Assembly: GCA_020137815.1 (NCBI GenBank)
Contig: CM035351.1
Location: 8,631,100-8,695,099, forward strand
From: Hormiphora californensis
Taxonomy: Eukaryota; Ctenophora; Tentaculata; Cydippida; Pleurobrachiidae
DNA length: 64,000 bases
Direction of reading: 5' to 3'
Shown here piece after piece: positions 34,601 through 54,565 of this stretch. The notes beneath the pieces are model-generated. The model worked only from the letters and a program-made list of their open reading frames with translations. It made no database searches and was not told the origin of the DNA. Position 1 is the stretch's first letter; each line of letters opens with the position of its first letter. The position numbers and the translations under genes are program-made.

Positions 34601-37600
34601 CTGGGATCTGTAGTCTCAGGTAGAAGTACCTGCTTCTGCTCAACATGATCATCAAGATTCTGGAGCTGTTCACTTTCTGGAACATTTATCTCAGGGGCAG
34701 ATCCACTTTCTTGGGATACTTCCTCAACCGGATTATCAGGATTCGGAGGCTGTTCACTTTCTGGAACATTGTTCTCTTGGACAGATCCACTTTGGGATTC
34801 TTCCTCTACCGCGTTACCATTTTTAGTAACTTCAATCACTGTGTGTTCACTTTCGGAATCTGATACAGGATGTGTTGCTGCGGGAGTGTCTCTATGAGTT
34901 TTACTCCTCAATCCGAAATCTCTTGCTGGAGGTGCCACTTTGGTTTTCTTCTTCTTGGGCTTCTTCTTCTGTACCTTGGGCTCGGTTGGCCTATCCTCGG
35001 GTTCATCTTCCTCACTTGAGTCTCCCAGTGCTAATCGCGAATTGGGGACTGTCCTCTGGTTCTGGTCTTTTCGCTCATGGACTAGCCTCACTTTACAAGG
35101 ATGTGCACGTAGTAGTGCTCCACCGTGCTTGATTAAAACATTGTTATCGATCATTCCAACAACTGTAGCGGGTCCCAACCAGGTTTTGTGAGCTTCACGC
35201 TTGTAGAATACCTTATCTCCCTGGACATAGGTATGTTGATCCTGTGTTGGTCCGGCACTATTTAGTGCTCGTTTCAGTCTGGAAGAATTTTCCAATTCGA
35301 TAAACTTTAATCGGGCTGTCTTCATGGCTTGTAGATTCTTCACTACTAATTCATCTCCGTGAGCATTTCCTCCGTGAGCAGGTAGGCATTCTTCTGAGTC
35401 CAATACGTGTGGAAAGGTAGGAGCTGTGCCAAAAACTAGTTGATGTGGTGAAAATCCCATCTGATTGCTTAGCTGGTTCTTAGCATTGCTAGACCAAGCA
35501 CAAGCCACTGGTATAGTGCATCCAGTGTCATCACGAGTTTTGACAACCATGTCTCCAAGAATTCCGTTGTGTCTCTCAGTGAGACCATTGCACCATGGGC
35601 TCTCAGCTGGGGTAGCTTTCAAGTCAATATCTAGGCGGCTTGCCATCTCCAGGATAACTTCGTTGGTGAATTCTCCTCCGTTGTCCGATAGGATCCTCTT
35701 GGGGCGACCAAAGATAGAAATCCAACATGTGAAGAATTTCTGAACACATTCTTCTGCTGATTTGTTCTCGATGGGGACCATAACACTGTACCTGGTTAGT
35801 GTATCAATGATATGAATAGTCCACTTTGATTCACCCGAGCTGAATTTCAACATCTTTAAATCCATTGCAACACACTCATTGAAAGTGTTCCCGAGAGGTA
35901 ATGCAACTTTCCTCCTAGGTTTGGATCGTTGATGCTCCATGCATTGTTGGCATTCAAGTGCAACTTGGTGAAGTTCTCGACAAATCTCTTCCTTGTTGGG
36001 GTGATTGGAAGATTTAGCTACCTCCTGGATTTTCGCAGTCGAGCCATGGGCAAAGTAACGATGGAGTTTCTGGGCAATCTTTCTGGGTGATGTGGTACCT
36101 GAATCCGAAGATGTTAAAAGAGTAGTTGGAGAAAGTTTGGAGTTTAAATCAATTGTGACGTGACCACTATCAGTGAGATGTAACTGTGTTTGTTTACCCG
36201 AGACCTGTAGCACGTCGTTCCCAAAATCAATCACCGCTCCTCTCTCGCTAAGTAAAGCTCTGGATAAAAGAGGTGGGATGTTAAGGTCTAGGACAAACAC
36301 GGGTACTTCATCACATGACACACCAAATATATCTGTGGGTATATACGCAATCGATTTAGACGTTACAGATTTGGAATCACCAAAAGTAAAATGTCTCTCA
36401 CTGACAGTCTCTCTCTTACAACGTATACAAGATTCACTCTCAAATTTACGTAACCAATTTGCACCACACACTGAGATAGCTGCACCAGTGTCCAAAATCG
36501 CTCTTAGGCCACATTGTTCAGTTAGTGAAAGAATATACTCTGTACCGACAACCATCTTGAAAACTCCGTGCTGCCTGCCGCCACCACGGCCACCACGATT
36601 ACCACGACTACCACCACTGCCACCATATTTCGACTCCTTCCTGGCGCTATTCTTCTTTAGACAGTTGGAGGCCACATGGCCGGGTTTTCTACAGTTAAAA
36701 CATACAATCAGAGTTAATGATTCTGTTTCAGTTTTCTCCGAGTTAGAAACTGCACCATTTGACTCGGGAAGGTTGGCACCAAAAGTCCTTTTCATCGATT
36801 GAATCATGTCCTCTAAACGAATATTAGGACAAGTTGCTCGTAGAAGGCGTTTTTGCTCCGGGGTCAAATTTGCTTGTTCAAGGAGTCTATAGGCAAGGAT
36901 CTGAGATCCGTAGATAGCATCTTGAGTCTCCACTTCACACCTCTGCTTCAACTCATTGAGCCGTGTTGAGAACTCCGAAATGAATTCAGGAATGGGCTGA
37001 TCGGCTGGTCGTACAAATCGTTCAAAACGTTCAATGGCAGTAAACAAGCTTGCGGTTTTGTCTCTGCCAAAGACTTTTTCCAATGATCCGAGTAGATATG
37101 ATACACCATCCTCAGTCTGGAGTTTCGCAATTTCAAGTCCCAATGCGTGTTCCTTCGCAGAGCCCGTAAGGACGTATGCGAGGCGAGCAGCTTGGCTCTT
37201 TACCGGACAAGTTGTACCAGCAATCCATAGAAGAACATCCCTTCTGTAGGCATCGAATGGCAACTCGGCGTTGAAACTGGGAGGATGGATGTCTGACGGC
37301 ATCGATTTGCACTTGCTGCTACCACTGTTCCGGGGTGCTCTGGGGGTTTACAGGGGCCAGGGGCGTTGGGTGACCGTACCGATGTATTTCCGTAGACAAA
37401 GATAAACACAGGTTCTTACAAAGGTGAGAAGAAGGTTTCAAGGTAAACGAAGGTATAGTTGTTAGGAAGAACTGACAAACTTTCTTGCATTCTCACAAAA
37501 ACATCAGAGGTAAAACATCTCTCGCGCGGCGGGAATAGTGTGATTCCGCGCTCGCGATAGCTCACAACACATTTAGAACTCTCGCGCGTTCCATACGAAC

Positions 37601-40600
37601 ACTCAAGAAAACTGTGACACACTCATGGCACACATCACACACACGTTACACACACAAACAAACTATTAGATCACACCTATCACACGTCCTGACTGCTGAG
37701 TGTCCTGATCAGTGTCCTGACTGATGAAGCTCTCTTATTAACAGTTTCAATCTCAATCTTCAGTCTCCCTCTCTTCTGCATCCTCATTTTCCCAAAGATT
37801 CCTCCTCGCAGGACAGAAAGGTCTGGTATTAGAACAGGGCCACTTTGAGCTCTCTATCTTTCTCCAATGATTCCTTGCCACAGTTGCTAGAGTACCATCT
37901 TCCATGTCCGCCTGTTCGCTGACCTCTGCTCCACCTTCCTCTAAGTCACTCTCATCAGTCTCTAAAACACCCTCTTGTTGGCTAGAATCGTTTTCTTCGC
38001 TAGAATCCTCTTCCCCACCGCCCTCTTCCCCACAAGAGTCCTTTTCGTCACTCTCATCTTGTATAGCTGCCATTAGTTTACAGCTAGATTCTGCGTCGGT
38101 GGTCAACTCAACAGCCTCTGCTAGTAGAGATAGTGTATCTACGGTACAGAGTGTGAAATTGAAGTTATCCAGCCAGTATTTGAGAAGTGGGATTGAGTGC
38201 TGTATCATCATCATAGTAAGAGTCTGCTGCATGAACTCATTAACTAGATTGTACTCCACTACCATTGACATAACAAGATCCAGATGAGATCGCTTTGTTG
38301 TTTCCACTAGTAACCGAGAAATCCGGAACATAAATTTGGTTTGGTTTTCCGGAACACGAGAAAGAAGGTAGTCCAATAAGCGCCTATCTGAGTACTTGAC
38401 CGCTGAGTCCAGTGCGAGAATAGCGAAGATCCAATAGGTACCAAAATCAGTCGCTTGTTTGGGGATATTTCTTTTATAGAATTCAAGGCATCCACTCTTT
38501 GCCCATTCAACTTTGAATACAGACACCATTTTCACAAAATCGCTAAAAACTTTGAACTCAGTGGCATCTAATAGCATTTCCAGGGTCCCTGTGTAGCAGG
38601 CATCAGCGAAAATTCGAACAGATTCCGGTTGAAAGTCAGATACATCGTGATCAAGCTCTCCCTCTTCCTCAATGATATTTTTTAGAACTGGGGAGTTTCG
38701 GGATAAAATGTAAGAGTTTAGAGGGATCGTACTACCATCCTGTAGACTGAAACTGATGTTTCCATGAGCGGGGAGAGATAGGAACTCTCTCCCAAAGTCA
38801 ACCCCCTTCGGAAATTCTGGCTCGCACAAAAATTGACTGATTCGTGTATCAAAAATGTAACCACTGAATTTTTCGCTAATTTCCCCTTCAAAAGAAATAC
38901 GTTTCCCCTAAGTCTCCTGTTCTTGTTTCAACTGAATTTGGCCCTCGTACGGTGATTATAACCGCTCCGCTCGGAATTGTCTCGATTTGACTATTTAAGT
39001 TCATCTTCATTACCCAAAACATTAAACCTTCGTCATCTTTTTTACCTTTCGCTACCCAAGTCGAGTTATTTGTTTCGTGGCTGGTGGTTGTAGTATCCCG
39101 ATCCGACAAGAGGAAATCATCTACCATTCGATGGAAAATCACCACATTAGGTGTTGCTTGAGCTACAGTGGGTTTTCCAAGGTAAATTTCCTCGATCGTA
39201 ATCCTAGTTTCGAACGTGAACTTTCCATCTTTGTCTTGGTCTTTCAAAAGCTCAAATTTGTTGACTGTGTGGCAACTTGAAAACTTACTTTTATGCATGG
39301 TGGTGCTATTTCCTCCAGAGGTAGTCAAGGTACAAGATGCTATACACATCCACTCATCCGTTGATTGTGTAGGCGCACAGCTAAGAAATGGCAAAACTTG
39401 AACTTTACCATTTTTATGTTCATTTGTAGAATAGAGAACAATCCAGTTAAACCCTTGAAAGGTGTAAGGTGTTCTTGTGTACAAATACTGAACCTGGCCC
39501 TGAAGAAGATACACAGTCCGCTATAAAAGTTGTAGTAGCTGACATTATTTGTCTAGAGGAAAGCAAGAATATCATAATTTGCAATTGTAGAATAAGAAAA
39601 TCACAAAAACTAAAAACTGCCCAAATATCAGGACTTTATTTGCGTGTGTCTAGATCTGAGCTAATGTAACATAAATAAAGCTGTACCTCAGATATATTTT
39701 TCTTCCTACACAATAAATATCATGTGAAACCTTAGCTTTTAGTACCTCTTGCCTCTCACACGCATGGAAGAAACAAATGAACCTTCACACTGCTTCCATC
39801 TCGATTAAAATTACAGCTCACTTATTTCTCTAATGTTATACTAATACTTATGTATATCAGAAAACTTATATTAGATACCAGAAAACTCATCGATCACAGG
39901 ATACTTTTGAAAGATTTAGAACACATAATTCCAGGTATTGATATTCAACCTGAGCACAAAGTCGTGGATGGTTATTCAAAACAGAAAGCCCTCCCCAATG
40001 TACGAAATGCTGAGCGGAATGACTCTTGATAATAAGGTATGTTACACTGTCATGCTAGTAGCACTGTGTGTATTGTTTTGTGAGGTCCATCAGCTTCTAT
40101 TAATTCTATCAGTATGTAGGGTTGCGACTGGCTATTTGAAATGGCGGCTAATTTGAAACACCCCCTCTACAGGCCAGCAGGTGCACCAGATTTGGATTTT
40201 TAGACATCAGTGGGCCTGGCATGAGTTCTGAATAGGCCACTAATGTCTAAAAATCCAAATCTGGTGCACCTGCTGCCCTGACGCCCTGTAGAGGGGGTGT
40301 TTCAAATTAGCCACCATTTCAAACAGCCAGTCGCTACCCTACCTATTTGCATTTTTTTCATGACTTCATCGTTCCTATATCTGTCACCCCCCACCTCATC
40401 ATGTGAACCCTGTCAGGCAATTGCCTGACTATTTGCGTGTTCATTGGTAAAACAACAATGAACATGCCGAGTATTTGTTCGCTCCTTTCTTCCCTCAGTC
40501 ATAAACTAACCCTCTCCCAGATCTATACGGTATCCCATTCGTGTACGGGTAGTGACAGCATAGCGAAGATGGAATACTTTGATCTAGAGGACAACACGTG

Positions 40601-40807
40601 GAAGAAATCAATTAACTTAAAGTAATTAACACCCTTGTTACTATTTGAGAACACAGATCAATAACATGATCAGTAAATTATATTTCCTAATTAATTACAC
40701 AACTCCTTATCCACCCACCCTTCAGATATGAGATCCCATCACAGTGCCTGGAGTACGGGTTGACAATTGGATCTCTGCAAATCAAAGCACCCAGCCTGCG
40801 GGAGTAA
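25630..40807 (+). CDS. BTB-BACK-kelch protein, 17 exons, with nested genes and transposons
   Basis: Probable Cullin-3 adaptor of the KLHL type. Exons: 25630-25752, 25894-26045, 26642-26802, 26931-27089, 27172-27425, 27519-27866, 28067-28300, 28402-28584, 28813-28916, 29086-29211, 31391-31485, 31648-31765, 31949-32100, 39935-40036, 40521-40621, 40726-40807; exon 7 may itself be split. BTB: VLRVGEMEFKTHRNHLKHCC, YFQAMFGNQMLES, FRSIITSFYTGYL. BACK-like: DIVLEVCENYIITHLDL and helices after it. Exon 6 is a basic Ser/Arg linker. Kelch-type strands follow, such as NSRWHIIDNS, STGYWKEV, DPAVGTWKV, NLSTKSWMVI, LEDNTWKKS. Codon phases fit at every junction except one, at exon 7, where 1 nt (or one 40-bp repeat) is in excess. 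About 817 residues. Intron 10 (29212-31390) and intron 13 (32101-39934) host other genes and mobile elements. Confidence 0.8.
26165..26680. repeat. Twelve tandem copies of a 3' splice site plus exon start
   Basis: A 39-46-bp unit, C-rich tract + CAG + (G/A)TACTTCCAGGCTATG plus TTTGGTAACCAAAT, is repeated 12 times. It ends in the real start of BTB-kelch exon 3 (26642). Only the last copy continues into the BTB coding sequence. Every copy retains a usable acceptor AG. Confidence 0.95.
28171..28290. repeat. Three tandem copies of a 40-bp unit in BTB-kelch exon 7
   Basis: The unit TTGTTATCACCGATACTACA + GGTACTATCCCAGTTACAC(A/T) is repeated exactly three times. Each unit has an internal CTACAG|GTACTA, so each contains both an acceptor-like and a donor-like signal. 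Confidence 0.93.
29012..29041. mobile_element. Remnant end of the CAGTCGGACCCC transposon family
   Basis: GGGGTCCGACTGTA matches the terminus of the two elements in the TBC1D15 intron. No partner end was found nearby. Confidence 0.55.
29371..29643. mobile_element. 273-bp palindromic MITE
   Basis: Ends TAGTCGAATTTTTTAATCAA and its inverse, about 40 bp each, continuing GGGACAGG...CCGCGCATT. Flanked by TA on both sides. No coding capacity. In intron 10 of the BTB-kelch gene. Confidence 0.9.
29646..31159 (+). pseudogene. Unidentified membrane-protein-like ORF split by a hAT-like element
   Basis: Two open stretches, 29646-29939 and 30791-31159, join into longer coding-like sequence if the hAT element and one target copy are removed. 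The downstream part is in frame across the insertion point (ITVQ|RPATNN). A clear hydrophobic helix is present (LIVGFLLLTVVHQLLW), plus two possible helices upstream (IVFVSMLLDCIIW and ITICLIFQFLY). The tail has CIACMRC and an acidic to polar end. One additional frame change near 29910 is needed to join the first stretch. I do not recognise the family. It lies in intron 10 of the BTB-kelch gene, same strand. Codon-level support is weak; it could be chance. Confidence 0.35.
29972..30782. mobile_element. 811-bp hAT-like non-autonomous element with 8-bp target duplication
   Basis: Ends TAGGGTGTGCTATTT and AAATAGCACACCCTA are inverted. Perfect 8-bp duplication CTGTTCAG flanks it at 29964-29971 and 30783-30790, typical of hAT. 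No transposase frame is visible inside. Confidence 0.9.
31495..31545. repeat. 11-bp tandem repeat (TACTAGTTCAT)n
   Basis: Four copies right after the BTB-kelch exon ending at 31485. Confidence 0.85.
32429..32787 (-). repeat. 3' LTR of the copia element
   Basis: 359 bp, TG...CA ends, apparently identical to the 5' LTR. Contains GC-rich CTCTCGCGCGGCGGG-type motifs probably in the promoter region. Confidence 0.95.
33070..37302 (-). CDS. Copia Gag-Pol polyprotein, uninterrupted
   Basis: Single 1410-residue frame in the order typical of Ty1/copia. Gag with a CCHC knuckle (CFNCRKPGHVASNC, residues 201-214); aspartic protease with ILDTGA (DTG at about 271); integrase with an N-terminal zinc region ending CQQC (about 451-454) and a catalytic core with D481, D540 (ILSDNGGEF) and E576 (GLTERHNG); then a Pro/Glu/Ser-rich linker; reverse transcriptase with KARLVARGF, VDVASAYLQSD and the catalytic VHVDDIL; C-terminal RNase H (FTDASLGN, KIFTDSKQVVDS). 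No stops or frameshifts, so the element may be autonomous. It begins 24 bp after the 5' LTR on its own strand. Confidence 0.97.
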   Translation of the reverse strand: MPSDIHPPSFNAELPFDAYRRDVLLWIAGTTCPVKSQAARLAYVLTGSAKEHALGLEIAKLQTEDGVSYLLGSLEKVFGRDKTASLFTAIERFERFVRPADQPIPEFISEFSTRLNELKQRCEVETQDAIYGSQILAYRLLEQANLTPEQKRLLRATCPNIRLEDMIQSMKRTFGANLPESNGAVSNSEKTETESLTLIVCFNCRKPGHVASNCLKKNSARKESKYGGSGGSRGNRGGRGGGRQHGVFKMVVGTEYILSLTEQCGLRAILDTGAAISVCGANWLRKFESESCIRCKRETVSERHFTFGDSKSVTSKSIAYIPTDIFGVSCDEVPVFVLDLNIPPLLSRALLSERGAVIDFGNDVLQVSGKQTQLHLTDSGHVTIDLNSKLSPTTLLTSSDSGTTSPRKIAQKLHRYFAHGSTAKIQEVAKSSNHPNKEEICRELHQVALECQQCMEHQRSKPRRKVALPLGNTFNECVAMDLKMLKFSSGESKWTIHIIDTLTRYSVMVPIENKSAEECVQKFFTCWISIFGRPKRILSDNGGEFTNEVILEMASRLDIDLKATPAESPWCNGLTERHNGILGDMVVKTRDDTGCTIPVACAWSSNAKNQLSNQMGFSPHQLVFGTAPTFPHVLDSEECLPAHGGNAHGDELVVKNLQAMKTARLKFIELENSSRLKRALNSAGPTQDQHTYVQGDKVFYKREAHKTWLGPATVVGMIDNNVLIKHGGALLRAHPCKVRLVHERKDQNQRTVPNSRLALGDSSEEDEPEDRPTEPKVQKKKPKKKKTKVAPPARDFGLRSKTHRDTPAATHPVSDSESEHTVIEVTKNGNAVEEESQSGSVQENNVPESEQPPNPDNPVEEVSQESGSAPEINVPESEQLQNLDDHVEQKQVLLPETTDPREDSPRKPPDDQEPFSPEHDEILLAASKMGKEEVQLARRKEIDKLEEFKAFEEVPDTGQDRVSTRWVITRKDDGTVKARLVARGFEEKLEDQTQSPTVTKYAVRTLLSLSTTTNWNLKSVDVASAYLQSDTMSREVYVKPPNSMRKQGVLWKLLKPLYGLGDAGRKWYFSLSATLKKTLRQSKIDKNVFFTIGDDGKLEGLLVVHVDDILMTGDHNFFAKVEPALNSYKIGRVEITDFNYLGWQVKQQGNNIFVTQQQYCNYVRDSMMEKLNSVKPVPQNSEEVDDNLQSLMRTVIGKLNWLATQTMPQICFSLLDITTTSPWTGKQFKELKKIVKNLSPTKITFSPIFHTNANISVFTDASLGNLHDKKTGEGVILFWGDPQTETGDNSHANLIAYSSNKVKRVVKSVYAAELYAVSDGLGYAILIQSFLRELTFDPGIKIFTDSKQVVDSANKVSSTPEDKSTILTLREVQERIERGEVTVSWIQSKLNPADILTKRGVNPDVINGML
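37326..37684 (-). repeat. 5' LTR of the copia element
   Basis: 359 bp, same sequence as the 3' LTR. Confidence 0.95.
37753..39514 (-). CDS. MATH-BTB domain protein, intronless, antisense in a kelch intron
   Basis: Likely Cullin-3 substrate adaptor of the MATH-BTB (BATH/SPOP-like) type. The N-terminal part (39514-38888) has MATH-like features: FNWIVLYSTNEHKNGKVQV, WMCIASCTLTT and KFTFETRITIEEIYL. The C-terminal part (38829-37753) is BTB-like: ISFSLQDGSTIPLNSYILSRNSPVLKNII is the beta/alpha start (split here as ISFSLQDGSTIP and LNSYILSRNSPVLK), then SVRIFADACYTG. A long acidic Ser/Glu tail follows. The two halves are joined by one frame change at a T4 run near 38891; both sides then read continuously. 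I infer an assembly insertion. No introns, unlike its host gene, so a retrogene origin is possible. Its stop is 63 bp from the copia insertion. Confidence 0.75.
40119..40347. mobile_element. Palindromic MITE, ~230 bp
   Basis: Arms of about 100 bp (start TAGGGTTGCGACTGGCTATT, end AGCCAGTCGCTACCCTA) fold around a short loop near 40215. It lies in an intron of the BTB-kelch gene (40037-40520). Target duplication not certain. Confidence 0.85.
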
Positions 40808-41699
40808 GAATAAGACACTAGTTTCAATAAGTGGTGGAATATATTTTTACATTTTGACTTTTACTACGTTTATACTTCATGATGCTATCTTTTATCTAGA
40901 ATAGGTGTATTTTAGTTTTTATTTTTACTTATTTCGGAACGTTTTTAGTTAGCCAAGTGTTTGCTGTTTACGGAGTGGTTGAAAACAATTTGTATAGCAA
41001 TGCTGATACACTTTTACTTTTACTTTTACATACAATATATGTATGAATTGAGTTAAAGGGGTTTTACATTTATTTGTGTTCAATTTACAATGTTAAACTG
41101 TATTTGTAATTTTCACCTGTAGAATATTATATGTATTTATAATCTTAAATTTAAATGAGGACGTAATAGTATTTAAATATAATTCTAAACTTGAGTTTTG
41201 ATGTTTTTGTAGTTGCACTTGCACTTGCATTGCAATTTGTATTCAACTAAAAGGAAAGTGTGTGAGGCTATATAAAAATGTCATGTTAATTATTAATTAA
41301 TGTAGCTTATAAGTGAAAGACACTGAGACTGCAGTCTCATGAGATGCGTTATGAGAGTGCAAGTGAGATTTCAAATCCGATTTGTAATACAAATTGTAAG
41401 ACTTTTACTAAGAGAAATATTAGCCATTACCTGGCATTTTATTATTGTCCATTTATTTAATTAATCGTGTCATAAGCGTATAGCTTAAAGTATTTATTTT
41501 ACAAGCAATCTTTGCGTTATGAGCATTTCCAAAATGATTTTAGATTCATTTAAATTGACCAAGACACTATTTATATTTACGTTTACGCGCGAATAATTTG
41601 TGTGAACGATGCAAAACGCGCCGCGCAGTAAAATGAAAACTTAACGCGCGCGCGAGCTAAAAATAAATAAATAAAAAAGTCTGCCGCGATAGGGATCCC

Positions 41700-41862
41700 T
41701 AAAGTCCATTTTTATTCAACTGTTCACCCCTCAACTCGTGCGCGTGCGATATTTTAATTTACGCTGCGCGCGCTACACGTTAACATGTGATAAACGCGCA
41801 AAACAATTCCGCGCACGACTTTGGGGGGTGAACAGTTGAAAAAAAAATGGACATTAAAGGAA
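41700..41862. repeat. Hairpin with ~32-bp arms
   Basis: AAGTCCATTTTTATTCAACT...GTTCACCCC recurs inverted as GGGGTGAACAGTTGAA...ATGGACATT. The loop is rich in GCGC. Possible small foldback/MITE; no target duplication found. Confidence 0.75.
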
Positions 41863-42132
41863 AACGTTAAAATCTGGGTGCCTTTCATTGCTAACAATTC
41901 GTAGTTTTAGCGCGCGCGACGGGTTAGGGCTATCCGTTAGGGTCTGGTTAGGGTTTGGTTTGGGGTTATCGGTTGGGGCTATCGATTCTCTATCAGTTAC
42001 CGTTTAGTTTACTCAAATTGGCCATGTGGTTGCGTGGCTATAGCCGTTTGAAAAAAGTCGGTCTAAGTATACTCTTTTGGCAGCGCGCACCTGTAAACAG
42101 GCTGCAAGGCACCCAGATTATAATCGCGCCCA

Positions 42133-42863
42133 TCCCTAAAAAAGTTCAGTATTTACACAGAGTTTAAAGTCGGATTTTTTGAAACTGTCACCCCCTGAAA
42201 TAACAAAATTTGCCATATCTCCGGTTCCTGATAAGATAGAGACTTGAAATTTGGAGGTTCGGAAGAACTTAGCAAGATCTTCGTAACCTCCAAATTTCAA
42301 GTCTCTATCTCGTCAGGAACCGGATTTATGGTCATTTACGAAATTTGAAAATACCCAGGGGGGTGACAGTTTCAAAAAATCCGACTTTACACAGTCTTTA
42401 CTCAGTCGTTACACCCAGAGCGGCGCGTGCTGCGCACAGTGGCTTTTTCCAAGAAAATATTGGATTGTGTGCTGCACAATTGACAAAATTGAGCGCTGCG
42501 GCGAAAAAAGTTTCCGAAAACGCTGCAAATCGAGTGCGAAAGACGCAGTCGTTACACCCAGAGCGGCGCGGGCGCTCTGGGTGTAACGACTGAGTAAAGA
42601 CTGTGTAAAGTCGGATTTTTTGAAACTGTCACCCCCCTGAGTTTTCAAATTTCTTTAAATGACCATAAGTCCGGTTCCTGATGAGATAGAGACTTGAAAT
42701 TTGGAGGTTATAAAGATCTTGCTAAGTTCTTCCGAACCTCCAAATTTCAAGTCTCTTTCTTATCAGGAACCAGAGATATGACAAATTTGTTATTTCAGGG
42801 GGGTGACAGTTTCAAAAAATCCGACTTTAAACTCTGTGTAAATACTGAACTTTTTTAGGGATC
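42133..42863. repeat. ~730-bp compound palindrome
   Basis: The left arm (CCCTAAAAAAGTTCAGTATT ... GTCGGATTTTTTGAAACTGT) returns inverted at 42800-42862. Inside each arm is a smaller inverted pair around CCTCCAAATTTCAAGTCTCT. An inner pair (TTACTCAGTCGTTACACCCA and inverse) flanks the centre near 42495. It would fold into a branched cruciform. Non-coding. Confidence 0.88.
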
Positions 42864-44341
42864 CCTATTCAGTTTTTCGCGTTTTTTCGCCGAAACCTCG
42901 AAAGTCAAAAAAGTAAAAACTTTCTGTTCTCTCCCTTTACTAATTACTTAAGGCCAATATCGGTCGACCCAACGTTTTTCGGTTGTTAGGACATAAAGGA
43001 TACGTGTTAAGGCGAACTTTTGATTTTTATGAGGAACTTTAACCAATTTTTCGCTAATTTACGGTCATCGCCTGTAAAATTTGAAATTTACCATTGTTTA
43101 ATGTTTTGAATAATAATGATGATAATGTTTTGAATATAATCTCCCAACATAACAACGGGAATAAGAGGTAGAAATGTTTTGCTCATCAATAAATGATACT
43201 CAATCATATTAATCGGGAGAAATTGCTTTCAACTGCTCGAAAACATTTGGTTGCATTCTTGCGGCCGCTGCTGAGCTGTGTCGCCTAGTTATTTTCTAAC
43301 ACCCGGTGCGTGGTGAGACAGGCGAGTGTCACCTAAGCCATTGAGAAATTTTCATCCATATAATAATTTCCAAAATGTTAGTCCGATAATTGTTTTCTCC
43401 CTACTCCTCCTACAGTTTTTGAGCTAGACCCCTGAAAATTTGTACATTGGTACTTTGGACCAAGGCGGGTGTAAGTACGGGCTCAGATTTTTGATCCGAT
43501 CTTTACAACAGTGACGTCACGGGGTGACGTCATTGCGACAAAAAGACTTACATTTTTCAAACGCTTCTAAGACCCTGAAAACGGCTCTAAATCAAAAAAC
43601 TAACGCAATAGTGGGGAAAGAGAATCGTTTGAACTTCATTTTACCTGAAAGCGATTTCCCGTAACTCAATGTTTAAGGGTCGTAAATCGCGTCGGGAAAG
43701 TTAAAAATGCCAAAAATGCGATATTTTTCACCGTAGCCACCCAAAATCTTATCCAATCGATATGAAACTTGGTCGGTATGTGAATTTTAATGTCCTTTGG
43801 CCAGGGGTTCCCGGAAAACGGGTTGGCAAGATGAGAACTGACCGGAGTTCTTATAATTCACGAATTTGAAATTTTTCGTCGACTTTTTTTTGCGACATAA
43901 AACGCGAGGAAATTTTCAATGAATTTTAAAATTTTACACTGCGCGCGTAATTTTAGGTTCCGCGCGGCGTAAAAAAGCAGCGCTTTTTTGGGAAAATTCG
44001 CGTGTTACAGTAAATGATTTACCCGCCTCGCCATTTTTTTCAAAAACCCAATGTGTATGATAGTAGGAGCGGTTAGATCACCACGTGGTTAAAGTCACGT
44101 GCCACCCCTTTTTGCGCATTGTCATAGGCCATAGCTCGGGTACTCTAGTATTCATAAATTCTTATTTTCGGCAGAATCATTCCTGTGAGAAACGTTGAAG
44201 TAGTATTACACACTCTTAATATAACACTTAGGTTTGATCTTCGAGACTCGAGAGAGTTATGAAAGATATTTCCAGTCCACATTTTAGTAAATTAACACAA
44301 CTTCCTTTAATTTAGGATGTGATGTCCATTGTGATGATTAG

Positions 44342-54565
<10,224 letters not shown>

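Larger units (their letters stand above)
32424..37689 (-). mobile_element. Complete Ty1/copia LTR retrotransposon
   Basis: 5.26 kb element on the minus strand: LTR 37326-37684 (5'), internal region, LTR 32429-32787 (3'). Both LTRs are 359 bp, begin TGTTCC and end ATCACA, and look identical base for base. A 5-bp target duplication CGTCC flanks it (32424-32428 and 37685-37689). A putative primer site (TGGTAGCAG, resembling initiator tRNA-Met 3' end) follows the 5' LTR. A purine tract precedes the 3' LTR (complement of 32788-32808). It sits in intron 13 of the BTB-kelch gene, antisense to it. Recent insertion inferred. Confidence 0.96.
40808..44341. other. Gene-free, hairpin-rich intergenic region
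   Basis: Between the kelch stop and the NUAK start no gene is supported. AT-rich sequence at 40.8-41.6 kb leads into clustered CG-rich palindromes at 41.7-42.9 kb (listed separately). At 43.4-44.1 kb a low-complexity, CpG-containing stretch includes two TGACGTCA-like sites near 43513 and 43526. The final 200 bp precede the NUAK ATG and should hold its promoter or leader. Confidence 0.5.

Noticed and set aside
36173-36802. 209-residue plus-strand frame opposite copia Gag
   Set aside because: Antisense shadow of the copia polyprotein.
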